64,000 bases of DNA from Chloroflexota bacterium (GTDB lineage Bacteria; Chloroflexota; Anaerolineae; Anaerolineales; Villigracilaceae), in the NCBI GenBank assembly GCA_013112685.1, contig JABFGC010000002.1:2986902-3050901 (forward strand). The letters run 5' to 3'. This document shows positions 37,266-45,822 of this stretch, in pieces (position 1 is the stretch's first letter; each line of letters opens with the position of its first letter). Made by a program: the position numbers and the translations under genes. Below the pieces are notes generated by a model, which searched no databases, was not told where the DNA came from, and saw only the letters and a list, made by a program, of their open reading frames with translations.

Positions 37266-38587
37266 ATGGAAACCTGGCTGACACACTGGGAACCCGACAA
37301 CGCCGAATTTTGGGAAGCGACAGGCAAGAGAATCGCCTGGCGCACGCTGTTCATCACAACCGTCGGCTTGACCTTTTCCTTCGCCACCTGGTTCATGATG
37401 AGCGCCATCGTCGTGCGGATTCCGCAAATCGGATTCAAGTTCGACACCATGCAGTTATTCTGGCTGGCGGCAATGCCTGGGCTTGCGGGCGGAACGCTTC
37501 GCATCATCAACATGTTTTTGATTCCCATTTACGGCACGCGGCACGTCATCACCTTTACGACGATTCTGAAATTGATTCCCTGCATCGGAATCGGTCTGGC
37601 GGTGACGAATCCGAATACGCCGTTTTGGGCGTTCATGGTTCTCGCGTTCACGGCGGGCTTCGGCGGCGGCGACTTCTCCTCGTACATGCCCAGCACGCGC
37701 TTCTTCTTTCCGAAGAACATGCAAGGCACGGCGCTCGGCGTGCAGGCTGGCATCGGCAACTTCGGCGTGAGTCTTGCGCAATTCATCACGCCCTGGATCA
37801 TCGGCATCGCGGCGCTCGGCGCGTCGCAAACGCTGACCATCGGCGAAACGACTAAAACCGTGTGGCTTCAAAACGCGGCGTTTTGGTACGCCCCATTTCT
37901 GGTGATCGGCGGCATGATCGCGTGGAATTTCCTGCGAAGCGTTCCCATAAAAGCCTCGTTCAAAGAACAACTCGACATCTTCAAACTCAAGCACACCTGG
38001 TTTTGCACGATCACCTACATCATGACCTTCGGCTCCTTCTCTGGACTCGCCGCCTCGTTCCCGCTCCTGATCAAAAGCCTCTACGGCTCTTTCGACGGCG
38101 CGCCTGATCCTCTCACCTATGCCTTTCTCGGTCCCTGGTCGGTTCCCTCGCGCGGACGATGTTTGGTCCCGTCGCGGACAAATTCGGCGGCGCGATCCTG
38201 ACCCACATCACAGGCATCGTCCTCCTCGTCACTTCGCTGGCGATGGTCTTCCTCGGATTGTTGATGCCCACATCGCTGGGTCAATTTCCGATGTTCGTCG
38301 CGCTCATGCTCGTCCTGTTCTTTTTTTCGGGTATCGGCAACGCCGCGACCTTCCGACAATATCCAATCATCTTTGCCGAGAATCCGCGACAAGGCGCGGG
38401 CGTCATCGGCTGGACTGCGGGAGTCGCGGCGTACGGTCCCTTTATCTTCTCGACGTTGATCGGTTCATCCATCACGAACACAAGCTCGCCCGTCATTTTC
38501 TTCTACGGCATGGTTGTCTTCTTCATCATCGCCACCGCCATTAATTGGTGGTATTACACGCGCAAGGGTTGTGAAAAGCCTTCGTAA
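37266..38587 (+). CDS. narK: Nitrate/nitrite transporter, NarK family, copy 1 (one frameshift)
   Basis: ~440 residues, 12 membrane helices. The opening METWLTHWEPDNAEFWEATG is typical of the NarK2-like nitrite/nitrate exchangers. Nitrate signatures are GFGGGDFSSYMPSTRFFFP and GIGNAATFRQYPIIF (A-G-hydrophobic-G-N type). The frame breaks at CCC 38133-38135; one added C gives GPLVGSLARTMFGPVADKF. AAGGAG precedes ATG 37266. With the second copy at 38753 it forms the NarK1-NarK2 pair seen in many denitrifiers. Confidence 0.9.
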
Positions 38588-38589
38588 AA

Positions 38590-38742
38590 AATGTCATTGC
38601 GAGGAGGGTCGAGCAGCCCATGTTCTTCGGGCGTACACTTGCACCAGCACGCAAGTGCAGGTGTCGAGACCCGACGAAGCAATCTCCTGTTTATGAAGGG
38701 ATTGCTTCGTGGCGCCGAGGCGCCACTCGCAATGACAGATAA
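38590..38742. repeat. Dispersed REP-like palindromic element, copy 7 (extended)
   Basis: ATGTCATTGCGAGGAGGG ... CGACGAAGCAATCTCC, inner GCACTTGCGTGC-type arms, then GGGATTGCTTCGTGGCG ... CGCCACTCGCAATGACA. It lies between the two narK genes. Confidence 0.85.
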
Positions 38743-38752
38743 GGAGAACGAT

Positions 38753-40150
38753 ATGAAAACCGCAGTGCGTCAACAAGTGAGCGAAAACGCAACAGTCGAG
38801 ATCGAAGCGGAGAAAATTACAGAAAAAGGCAAGACCAGCGTCCTTGTCCTCTCCTCCATCGGCTTTACGCTCATGTTCGCCGTGTGGCTGATGTTCGGTG
38901 TGCTGGGCATTCCCATCCGTGAAGAATTCGGCCTGACCGACTTACAGTTGAGTTGGCTCGCGGCGATTGCCATTTTGAACGGCTCGCTCTGGAGATTGAT
39001 CTTCGGCATCCTCGCCGATCGCTTCGGCGGGAAGATCGTTTTTACTTTGCTGGTCTTAGCCACCATCATTCCATCCTATATGGTAAGTCGCGCGTCCTCG
39101 TATACGGAGTTGATGGTGTGGGCGTTCTTTGTGGGGATGGCGGGCAACTCGTTTTCAATCGGCATTGCATGGAACTCCGCCTGGTATCCGCGCGAGCAAA
39201 AGGGATTCGCGCTGGGGGTCTTCGGTGCAGGAAATGTCGGGGCATCGGTCACCAAGTTGATCGGTCCGGCGTTGATCGCATTGGTTCCCGCGGCGGGTCT
39301 CGCTGGTGGATTCATCTCAGGCGGATGGCGATTCGTCCCGTTCCTGTACTGCGTCCTTCTGGCAATCATGGCGATTTCACTATGGGTTTTCACGCCGCGG
39401 CACGATCACAAACCTGGCGCGACTCGCCCGCTCAAGGAATTGCTCGCGCCGCTGAAGCACATCCGCGTATGGCGCTTCAGTTTGTATTACGTGGTGGTGT
39501 TCGGCGCGTACGTGGCGTTGTCCGTCTGGCTTCCGAAATATTACGTGGATGTGTACGAAATGGAGTTGCATTCCGCGGCGTTGCTGACCACGCTGTTCAT
39601 CTTCCCCGCGAGTTTGCTTCGTCCCGTCGGCGGCTATCTCTCGGATAAATTCGGCGCGCGGCGGTTGATGTACTGGGTCTTCGGCGTCATGTTTTTTGCC
39701 ACTGGCATTTTGTCCCTGCCGCAGGGCTATTTCATGGTTCACGTCCCTTCCCGTTTTGTCGCGACGGGCGAGACCGAGATGTTCCATTTTGCATTGAATG
39801 TCACCTGGTTCACCGTGTTGGTTTTCATCGTGGGCGTGTGCATGGGAATCGGCAAGGCGGCGGTCTATAAATATATCCCCGAATATTTCCCGCACGATGT
39901 CGGCGCGGTGGGCGGACTGGTGGGCATGTTGGGCGCGCTCGGCGGATTTTTTCTCCCGCCAATCTTCGCCTCCGTTTTGGAATTGACGTGGCTCCCACAA
40001 ACCACCTTCTTCGTCCTCTTCGTCGTCACGACGGTCAGTTACATGTGGCTGCATTGGACAGTTGTCGGGCTTCTGCAACAGGCTTCACCAAAACTGGAAC
40101 AACAGTTGGATTTCAAGGACACACTACCCGCGGAGATGCAATCCAATTGA
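38753..40150 (+). CDS. narK: Nitrate/nitrite transporter, NarK family, copy 2
   Basis: 465 residues from ATG 38753 (AAGGAG upstream). After a ~35-residue cytoplasmic start, 12 helices: MFGVLGIPIREEFGLTD is the NarK1-type first-loop signature, GMAGNSFSIGIAWNSAWYP and GIGKAAVYKYIPEYFP are the two nitrate signature regions with Gly-rich helices. This is the other subclass (nitrate/H+ symport type) than the gene before it. Its stop overlaps the TTG start of a lipoprotein gene. Confidence 0.92.
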   Translation: MKTAVRQQVSENATVEIEAEKITEKGKTSVLVLSSIGFTLMFAVWLMFGVLGIPIREEFGLTDLQLSWLAAIAILNGSLWRLIFGILADRFGGKIVFTLLVLATIIPSYMVSRASSYTELMVWAFFVGMAGNSFSIGIAWNSAWYPREQKGFALGVFGAGNVGASVTKLIGPALIALVPAAGLAGGFISGGWRFVPFLYCVLLAIMAISLWVFTPRHDHKPGATRPLKELLAPLKHIRVWRFSLYYVVVFGAYVALSVWLPKYYVDVYEMELHSAALLTTLFIFPASLLRPVGGYLSDKFGARRLMYWVFGVMFFATGILSLPQGYFMVHVPSRFVATGETEMFHFALNVTWFTVLVFIVGVCMGIGKAAVYKYIPEYFPHDVGAVGGLVGMLGALGGFFLPPIFASVLELTWLPQTTFFVLFVVTTVSYMWLHWTVVGLLQQASPKLEQQLDFKDTLPAEMQSN

Positions 40151-40929
40151 ACTTTTTTCTCCGCATCCTCTCCCCTCTGGTATTTCTGGTTTCCCTTGCA
40201 ACGGGATGCCAGTTAATATCCAACACCCCATCCTCGGAAAATAGGCTTGGCGTCATCGCAGGGGTACCGACAGCCATCGCGCCGGAAAAGCCCATCTTCC
40301 GCGACGACTTCAACGGTCAATTGAATCCAGCATGGACGCGGCAAAATGAAGACGCGTCTCGATACAAAATAAACGAGGACGGTTGGCTGGAAATCACAGG
40401 CGGAGACGAAAGCATATTGTCGGGAGAACAGCAGACCAATTTATTGTGGGCAAAGTTGCCGAGGGGAGATTTTGTGATCTTAGTCCATTTGAAATCACAG
40501 CCGCTTTTCGATTATCAAAAGGCTGGACTTCTTCTCTTTGGGGATTCAGAGCATTACATATCATTGAACAGGGGATATTGTATGGAATGCGTGCTGGGCG
40601 GCAGCGGCGTCTTTCTGGAATACAACCTCAACGGGAGACGCGGAAGATATTCAGCCGCCACCGATGCCACCGACCTGTATCTGATGCTGATCCGCGCGCA
40701 TGGGGTTATCGGCGCGTTCTATTCCCTCGAGGCGGGACAATGGAAGAACATCGCCAACCTCGAAGACGACATCCCGTTTGAACGCGCTGGGCTGAGCGTA
40801 ACCAACGATAGTCGGTGGGAGGAAGGATACGACGTGATTGGGGAGTTTGATTTCTTTGAGATTCGCTCGTCTTTCCATCAAACGCCGATGCCGCTGCCCA
40901 TCTTTCTACAACAAAGGGGAAATTTTTGA
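40147..40929 (+). CDS. Lipoprotein with DUF1349-like beta-sandwich
   Basis: 260 residues from the TTG at 40147, which overlaps the narK stop (TTGA), so translation is probably coupled. Lipobox LATGC. The domain starts FRDDFNGQLNPAWTRQNED and has HYISLNRGY and VIGEFDFFEIR, the pattern of DUF1349 (beta-xylosidase C-terminal-like) laminin-G folds. It could bind glycan. There is no evident link to nitrate transport; position may be accidental. Confidence 0.65.
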   Translation: MNFFLRILSPLVFLVSLATGCQLISNTPSSENRLGVIAGVPTAIAPEKPIFRDDFNGQLNPAWTRQNEDASRYKINEDGWLEITGGDESILSGEQQTNLLWAKLPRGDFVILVHLKSQPLFDYQKAGLLLFGDSEHYISLNRGYCMECVLGGSGVFLEYNLNGRRGRYSAATDATDLYLMLIRAHGVIGAFYSLEAGQWKNIANLEDDIPFERAGLSVTNDSRWEEGYDVIGEFDFFEIRSSFHQTPMPLPIFLQQRGNF

Positions 40930-41029
40930 GGATGAGCGCGTCACGTTGTAACAAAAGTCATTGTTTTTTGCGGATACATGTTCCATGATGATTCATGTGT
41001 GACCTGCGAATCGCTAAAGGAGATACACC

Positions 41030-41923
41030 CTGAACCGCAACTCCATCTGGTCTACGCTCGAAGAAAGTTTGGAGATCTTTAACGGTTATGCCTTTTCCGC
41101 CGCAGGCAAAGCCGCGGAGGAACTTTCACTGCCCGCTGGTTATTTCACCTGGGTGCAGGCGATTTGGCTGTTCGACGCAGAGCCATTTACCGTCACGCAA
41201 TTCATGCGATGTTTTCCATACGGGCTTGCGCAGGTGAACCATGAGCGGTTTGCCTCTGCAGTTCAGCAGGGATATTTGGCGTCCGATGGACAGGAAGTTT
41301 ACCGCGCAACCGAGTCGGGAAGAACTGCCGCGCTTCGACTTATCCAGGCGGGAATTGATTTGACTGCGCCTCTGACTCCCATGCCCAAAGAGTTGTTGCG
41401 GACGCTTGGCAGCCTCCTTGCCCGAATTTCAGGCGAGGCGTTCCATTCGCCTGAACTGCCCGCGCATATTTTGATGAAAGCCAAACAAGACTTCTACGAG
41501 CGGACGGGAGCGTTCGCGGTTCTCGAAGGTATTGCTACATACTGCCTGATGTTGGAAGGTCACCGCGACGATTGCTATTTTGCCACATGGAGCGCGCACG
41601 GCATGGAAGGTCACACGTGGGAAGTTCTCGATCAACTCTCCCAAAGCGACGCGCTGACCTTCGACGAACTCCACGAGAAAACCAGCGGACGCGGCGTCAC
41701 GCGCGAAGTCCACGCGGAGGATGTGGTGGAACTCGTCGGGCGCGGCTGGGCGGACGACGCTTCGAGGAAGATTCAAATCACATTGGCGGGCAAGCAGGTT
41801 CGGGCGGAGGTCGAAGCGGAGACGGAGCGTCTCTTCTTCGCGCCGTGGTCGTGCTTGGATGAAACCGAGTTGGAGGAGTTGGCGAGTCTCGCAAGTCAGT
41901 TGCGGGATGGATTGAAAATTTGA
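41030..41923 (+). CDS. Winged-helix type regulator-like protein (SCO6745-like)
   Basis: 297 residues if started at CTG 41030, where AAAGGAG is 7 nt upstream; the next candidate, TTG 41069, has no site. Helical protein: NGYAFSAAGKAAEELSLPAGYFTWVQAIW, an HTH-like stretch FTVTQFMRCFPYGLAQVNHERFASAVQQGYL, and ALTFDELHEKTSGRGV. Similar tandem winged-helix proteins are annotated SCO6745-like with unknown ligand. It ends LASQLRDGLKI, a sequence echoed in the small ORF at 42823. It heads a run of genes to 44556. Confidence 0.6.
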   Translation: MNRNSIWSTLEESLEIFNGYAFSAAGKAAEELSLPAGYFTWVQAIWLFDAEPFTVTQFMRCFPYGLAQVNHERFASAVQQGYLASDGQEVYRATESGRTAALRLIQAGIDLTAPLTPMPKELLRTLGSLLARISGEAFHSPELPAHILMKAKQDFYERTGAFAVLEGIATYCLMLEGHRDDCYFATWSAHGMEGHTWEVLDQLSQSDALTFDELHEKTSGRGVTREVHAEDVVELVGRGWADDASRKIQITLAGKQVRAEVEAETERLFFAPWSCLDETELEELASLASQLRDGLKI

Positions 41924-41941
41924 ACGGGAAGGAGAATCATA

Positions 41942-42823
41942 ATGGACAATAACGAAACTCCCGATTCAGCGCAAAGAAAACAGCAGGTATCGGGTCTCTT
42001 CAATCGGGTCGCGGCGATGTATGATCATGTGGGTCCGCGATTCTTTTCTCATTTTGGGCGCAGGTTGGTTGAACTCGCCCAGATTCCCGACGGCGCGAAT
42101 GTTCTTGACGTGGCAACTGGCAGGGGCGCGGTTCTCATTCCCGCGGCGGAATCAGTTGGGGCGCAGGGGCATGTAGTCGGCATTGATCTATCAGAGGGAA
42201 TGGTGAGGGAAACCGCAAAGGAAATTGCGCGTCTCGGATTATCTCCGAATGTCGAGGTGCGCGAGATGGACGCCGAATCCCTGCAATTCCCCGACGAATC
42301 GTTTGACTTTGTGTTGTGCTGTTTTGCGATTTTCTTCTTTCCTCAACTGGATCGCGCCATGTCCGAGTTTCGGCGCGTGCTGAGACCGAATGGACGCATT
42401 GTGGTGGCGACATGGGATAAAGCATTCGACGAGCAATTAGCCTGGTTCGACGAAATCATCAAAACCTATCTTCCGCCCGAACCCGAAGAAAGCAAAGCGA
42501 CCGAATCGGATTCGACGTCACAGCCAGTCTTCGACACGCCAGAAGGACTTGAGGCGATCATGAAAAACGCGGGCTTTGCAGACATTCAAATTATTTCTGA
42601 AACGGCTGAGTTTGCGTATGCGACTGAAGAAGAATATTGGTCTACGTTATGGTCGCATGGCGGACGGGTTGCGTTGGAGGCGATAGAGAAAGCAACGGGC
42701 GCGGAAGGTCTGCAAAGATTCAAAGCGGACGTTTTTGCCAAGTTGCAATCCATGAAACAAACAGACGGCATTCATCAAACATTTCCCGTTCTTTTCGCTT
42801 TGGCAACCGAGCCGCGAGATTGA
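41942..42823 (+). CDS. Class I SAM-dependent methyltransferase (UbiE/Coq5-like)
   Basis: 293 residues. Motif I VLDVATGRGAVLIPAAE, acidic loop GIDLSEGMV, MDAESLQFPDESFDFVLC and LRPNGRIVVATWD. It is related to menaquinone/ubiquinone C-methylases and many small-molecule enzymes. The start is 18 bp after the regulator gene with AAGGAGAAT. It ends in TGATG, overlapping the next small ORF. The substrate is unknown; with nearby redox membrane proteins a quinone substrate is possible. Confidence 0.82.
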   Translation: MDNNETPDSAQRKQQVSGLFNRVAAMYDHVGPRFFSHFGRRLVELAQIPDGANVLDVATGRGAVLIPAAESVGAQGHVVGIDLSEGMVRETAKEIARLGLSPNVEVREMDAESLQFPDESFDFVLCCFAIFFFPQLDRAMSEFRRVLRPNGRIVVATWDKAFDEQLAWFDEIIKTYLPPEPEESKATESDSTSQPVFDTPEGLEAIMKNAGFADIQIISETAEFAYATEEEYWSTLWSHGGRVALEAIEKATGAEGLQRFKADVFAKLQSMKQTDGIHQTFPVLFALATEPRD

Positions 42824-43012
42824 TGGGAAACACATCCGAGTTGAAAGAGATGTCACATCCCGCAAGTCAATTGCGGGATGGGTTGAACGACGCAAAATTA
42901 CAAGGAGACGTGGATTGGATTTAAAAATCTGGAAGAGCTCACCGCGTTTCTGGAAAAATGGATGAAGGATTCATCCGAAGACGACTCAGACAAAAAGGAG
43001 AAGACAAAATGA
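42823..43012 (+). CDS. Small helical protein, ~60 residues (one frameshift)
   Basis: ATG 42823 overlaps the methyltransferase stop, and the end overlaps the next start (ATGA at 43009-43012), so it is linked at both sides. It reads MGNTSELKEMSHPASQLRDG and so on to GDVDWI; one base appears lost at ~42920 in GGATTTAAAAATC, after which FKNLEELTAFLEKWMKDSSE continues to a Lys-rich end. ASQLRDGL repeats the C terminus of the 41030 gene at protein and DNA level. Function unknown; possibly a linker or regulator of the methyltransferase. Confidence 0.45.
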
Positions 43013-43410
43013 ACAAATTGAAATGGTGGCTGCGGATCGTGGGCGGGTTTTATCTGCTCCTCGGGCTGAGCGGTTTGTTGATCTCGTCCTTCAACCCTGA
43101 AATGTACGCGGGAGGTCTTCCGCCCGCGCAGGCAGGCGACGAACTTGCTGTGGCGGCGTCCATGGATATGAATCTCTTCGTCATGCTGGTCTTCATCGTT
43201 CTAGGCGTGATGATGTTCGTTGCCTCCCGCGACCCTGCCCGCGCTCGCTTCTTCATCTGGGCAATGGTCTGCCTGGAATTCTTTGCATACACCGTTGTCA
43301 ACGTGATTTGGACGGTTCGCGGATGGGAGAACACAGTTCCGATCATCGTCCTGCACCTGCTTTTCGGCGCGACGGGATTCATGTTCCTGCGGCAGACGAA
43401 GGCGGAGTAG
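43009..43410 (+). CDS. Small membrane protein, BphX-like
   Basis: 133 residues, four membrane helices: WLRIVGGFYLLLGLSGLL, an extracytoplasmic loop, LFVMLVFIVLGVMMFVAS, FFIWAMVCLEFFAYTVVN, IIVLHLLFGATGFMFL. It resembles BphX-type proteins of unknown role. The start ATGA overlaps the preceding small ORF; AAAAGGAG is upstream. Confidence 0.6.
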   Translation: MNKLKWWLRIVGGFYLLLGLSGLLISSFNPEMYAGGLPPAQAGDELAVAASMDMNLFVMLVFIVLGVMMFVASRDPARARFFIWAMVCLEFFAYTVVNVIWTVRGWENTVPIIVLHLLFGATGFMFLRQTKAE

Positions 43411-43430
43411 GTAACTCACCTTACGCAGTA

Positions 43431-43530
43431 AACCGCCAAGACGCCATGTCGCCAAGTTTTTTTTACGCCTTTTACTCTTCTCTTGGCGTTCTTGGCGCCT
43501 TGGCGGTAAGAAAAGGGCTTAACTGCGTAA
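43431..43530. repeat. Dispersed repeat of the CCGCCAAGRCGCCA type
   Basis: AACCGCCAAGACGCCATG ... CTTGGCGTTCTTGGCG and CCTTGGCGGTAAG form an inverted pair separated by a T8 run. It resembles widespread intergenic repeats of environmental genomes. Confidence 0.7.
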
Positions 43531-43563
43531 CGTCAGTAGGTAAATTTCACCCAAGGAGAAAAA

Positions 43564-44037
43564 ATGTCAAACAAAATCCTCTTCCGTCTCGCGGGCTGGC
43601 TGGCAATCGTGTTCATCGCCCTGTCCATTCTTGGCGGAGTCTGTCTTGCCGTGATCTTCTACGCGCTCTACGTGTTTCACCGTCTGCGCGCCGCGACCCT
43701 GGGACTGGTGATGTTGGCGTGCGGAATCGTCTCGCTGATCTTCGAGAATGCGGCGTTTATGATGAAGAGCGGCGCAGAGACGATGCTGTCTGTCCGCTTT
43801 GTTCTTTTGGGAATTGCGTTCCTGCTCCTCGGTTATCTCGGCTATGGGAATGACCAGACTCCGCGCTGGCTGGCGGTTTCCGCGTACCTGGTCGGCGTCG
43901 CTGGGCTGGCGGCGGGCGGCGCGGGTTTACTCGGTCAAGCCTCGATTGCATTAAACGCTTCATATCTGATGTTCATCCCCTTCCTCGTCTGGCTGGTCGG
44001 AATGTCGCGTTGGTTCCTGAAGACCGCCGCCGCGTGA
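43564..44037 (+). CDS. Four-helix membrane protein, unknown function
   Basis: 157 residues. Hydrophobic segments at about 8-32, 38-60, 68-92 and 100-150 with GLVMLACGIVSLIFENAAFM. No cofactor motif. CAAGGAG precedes ATG. It belongs to the 41-44.5 kb run of small membrane proteins. Confidence 0.6.
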   Translation: MSNKILFRLAGWLAIVFIALSILGGVCLAVIFYALYVFHRLRAATLGLVMLACGIVSLIFENAAFMMKSGAETMLSVRFVLLGIAFLLLGYLGYGNDQTPRWLAVSAYLVGVAGLAAGGAGLLGQASIALNASYLMFIPFLVWLVGMSRWFLKTAAA

Positions 44038-44064
44038 TAATTTTTTTCACCAAAGGAGTCTCTC

Positions 44065-44556
44065 ATGCTTTACCAAATCGTTGTCTTTCTGCACATCCTC
44101 TTCGTCATCGGATTTCTGCTCGCGCACGGCGTTTCGGTGATCGTAGCATTCTCCCTCAAAACGGAGCGCGACCCGCAAAAAATGCGCTTCATGCTCGACC
44201 TTTCGGCGGCTTCGTATCCCTGGATGACCCGCCTGATGTGGGTGTTCCTGCTCTTCGGCATCATCGCCGCATTCATGGGCGGATTCCAGGCGCGTATCTG
44301 GCCATGGCTCTCGCTCGTGCTGGGATTTTTGATCGTCGTCGCGATGGGGCTTTTCGGCACGAACATTTATAGCGACGCCCGCAAACTTTTGGGACTGCGC
44401 TATAGCGTGAAAGGGAAGTGGTTTCCGCCCGAGCCCGCAGGGAACATCGAAGAAGTCTACGCGCTTCTGGCGAAGGTCAACCCCGTCATGCTGACCATCG
44501 TCGGCTACGGCGGATTCGCCGTCATCATCTGGCTGATGAGAATCAAGCCATTTTAG
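44065..44556 (+). CDS. DUF2269-like membrane protein
   Basis: 163 residues, four helices. LYQIVVFLHILFVIGFLLAHGVSV has the early His-containing helix of DUF2269/CopD-like proteins; SYPWMTRLMWVFLLFGIIAAFMGG and ending GFAVIIWLMRIKPF. His13 and His24 could ligate heme or metal, but this is inference. AAAGGAG precedes ATG. Confidence 0.65.
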   Translation: MLYQIVVFLHILFVIGFLLAHGVSVIVAFSLKTERDPQKMRFMLDLSAASYPWMTRLMWVFLLFGIIAAFMGGFQARIWPWLSLVLGFLIVVAMGLFGTNIYSDARKLLGLRYSVKGKWFPPEPAGNIEEVYALLAKVNPVMLTIVGYGGFAVIIWLMRIKPF

Positions 44557-44562
44557 AAAACA

Positions 44563-44760
44563 ATGGAAGTTTCCGCGTACCTCAACCGAACAACTATCAC
44601 AGCTCGACTGAACCGACCATCGAGACCCTGCGGGCATTGCATCGCGCCCACCTGCTCACCGTCCCGTTCTAGAATCTCGACGGTCAGCGTGAGGAAACGC
44701 CCATTGAGGGCGAGCAGGCTTCGTCCGCGCGTTGAAGCGAGCATTTTGGAATCAGTATTG
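44563..44760 (+). pseudogene. Decayed arylamine N-acetyltransferase (N-terminal part)
   Basis: ATG 44563 opens MEVSAYLNR; after an indel near 44590 the frame NYHSSTEPTIETLRALHRAH and LLTVPF follows, the NAT opening, with TAG (44670-44672) where Glu of VPFENL is expected. Later sequence is unrecognisable. The catalytic Cys is absent. Confidence 0.65.
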
Positions 44761-44837
44761 AGTGGGGATGTGTTTCATAAGAGACTGCGCCTTGCTTACC
44801 CATCGCCGAACATGACGCCACGAGGAGTTTGGGGTTG

Positions 44838-44934
44838 TGTCCATCAAACAGCAGGTCAGTTATTTCGCGTCGCACGAATTGACGCATTTGCCGCAGATCG
44901 AGCGGTTGGCAAAACCGACGAAAGACAAGTGAAA
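44838..44934 (+). pseudogene. C-terminal fragment of a DinB-like protein
   Basis: The frame reads VSIKQQVSYFASHELTHLPQ, then IERLAKPTKDK and stop. The final His-containing helix (HELTHLPQIER) is the DinB/YfiT-type last helix. No start or N-terminal domain is left. Confidence 0.45.
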
Positions 44935-44991
44935 GGAGACGCCTGGAAAAAATGTTTTGTCACCGTCTATTTCAATCAAAGGAGATAATGC

Positions 44992-45188
44992 ATGACGCAT
45001 CATCAAAATCTTCCAAAGATTTCACTCGAAGAACTCCGGGTGGAGATCAAAAAAGAATACACCAACGTTGCCTCGACCCGAACAAGGGCCATCGCTTCCA
45101 TACCGGTCGAAAACCCGCAAACCTGCTTGGATTAGACAATTCCAGCGACCGTCAGGAACAAGAGTTTAAGTATAATTTATTCGATTGA
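44992..45188 (+). pseudogene. N-terminal fragment of a methyltransferase, frameshifted
   Basis: ATG 44992 after AAAGGAG: MTHHQNLPKISLEELRVEIK, then KEYTNVAS, an indel near 45075, DPNKGHRFHTGRKPANLLGL and loss of similarity. EYTNVAxDPxxGxxFHTGR is typical of class I methyltransferases near arsenite-methylase types. The SAM site is missing. A -10 like TATAAT (45171-45176) for the next gene lies at its end. Confidence 0.55.
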
Positions 45189-45212
45189 GCCAACCAGCCA
45201 AAGGAGAAGAAC

Positions 45213-45614
45213 ATGGAAATCAAAGTATCTACCATAACCGGTCGCGCGCCGGTGACAGTGGTGCATGTGGAAGGGAATGTGGATGTTTCCACTGCGGACG
45301 TTTTTCAGGCAAACGTCCTGAGCCTGATCGAGGGCGGGGCAAGGCACATCCTGCTGGACATGGAACACGTGCCCTTTATGAGCAGCGCCGGACTGCGCGC
45401 CTTGAACCAGATTTTCAACAAACTCCGCGAGGTGAACGAAGACGATGTTACAGATGAAGAGATGAGGAAGGGTATTGGCGATGGCACATATAAATCGCCC
45501 CATTTGAAACTTCTGAATCTTTCGGAAAACACGAAGGTCGCATTCGAGACCGCGGGCTTTGACATGTACATCGAAACGTTCACCGACCGCCAAGCCGCGA
45601 TCAACTCCTTCTAA
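45213..45614 (+). CDS. STAS-domain protein (anti-sigma-factor-antagonist type)
   Basis: 133 residues. STAS fold: VTVVHVEGNVDVSTADVFQ, ILLDMEHVPFMSSAGLRAL with candidate phospho-Ser57/58, and a 25-residue acidic insertion (EDDVTDEEMRKGIGDGTYKS) not usual in RsbV/SpoIIAA. It ends ETAGFDMYIETFTDRQAAINSF. No RsbW-type kinase is adjacent, but a PP2C phosphatase is encoded at 50410. Partner switching is inferred. AAAGGAG precedes ATG. Confidence 0.85.
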   Translation: MEIKVSTITGRAPVTVVHVEGNVDVSTADVFQANVLSLIEGGARHILLDMEHVPFMSSAGLRALNQIFNKLREVNEDDVTDEEMRKGIGDGTYKSPHLKLLNLSENTKVAFETAGFDMYIETFTDRQAAINSF

Positions 45615-45822
45615 ACGCAGACTCATTACCACATGACAGACGCGCAAGTCTGCCGTGTATTGATTCGAGCGACCAGGTAAAGAGTTTGGCTCATGTGTAG
45701 AGAAGTGCGTTCTGCCAATCTTAGTTCCGCAAACGCCCATCGAAAACATCCGGCAAATGCTCCTGTAATCCGGCGGCGGGGATATAATTGCCGCCATCAA
45801 TCAGAGACCGAGGAGTAACGGA

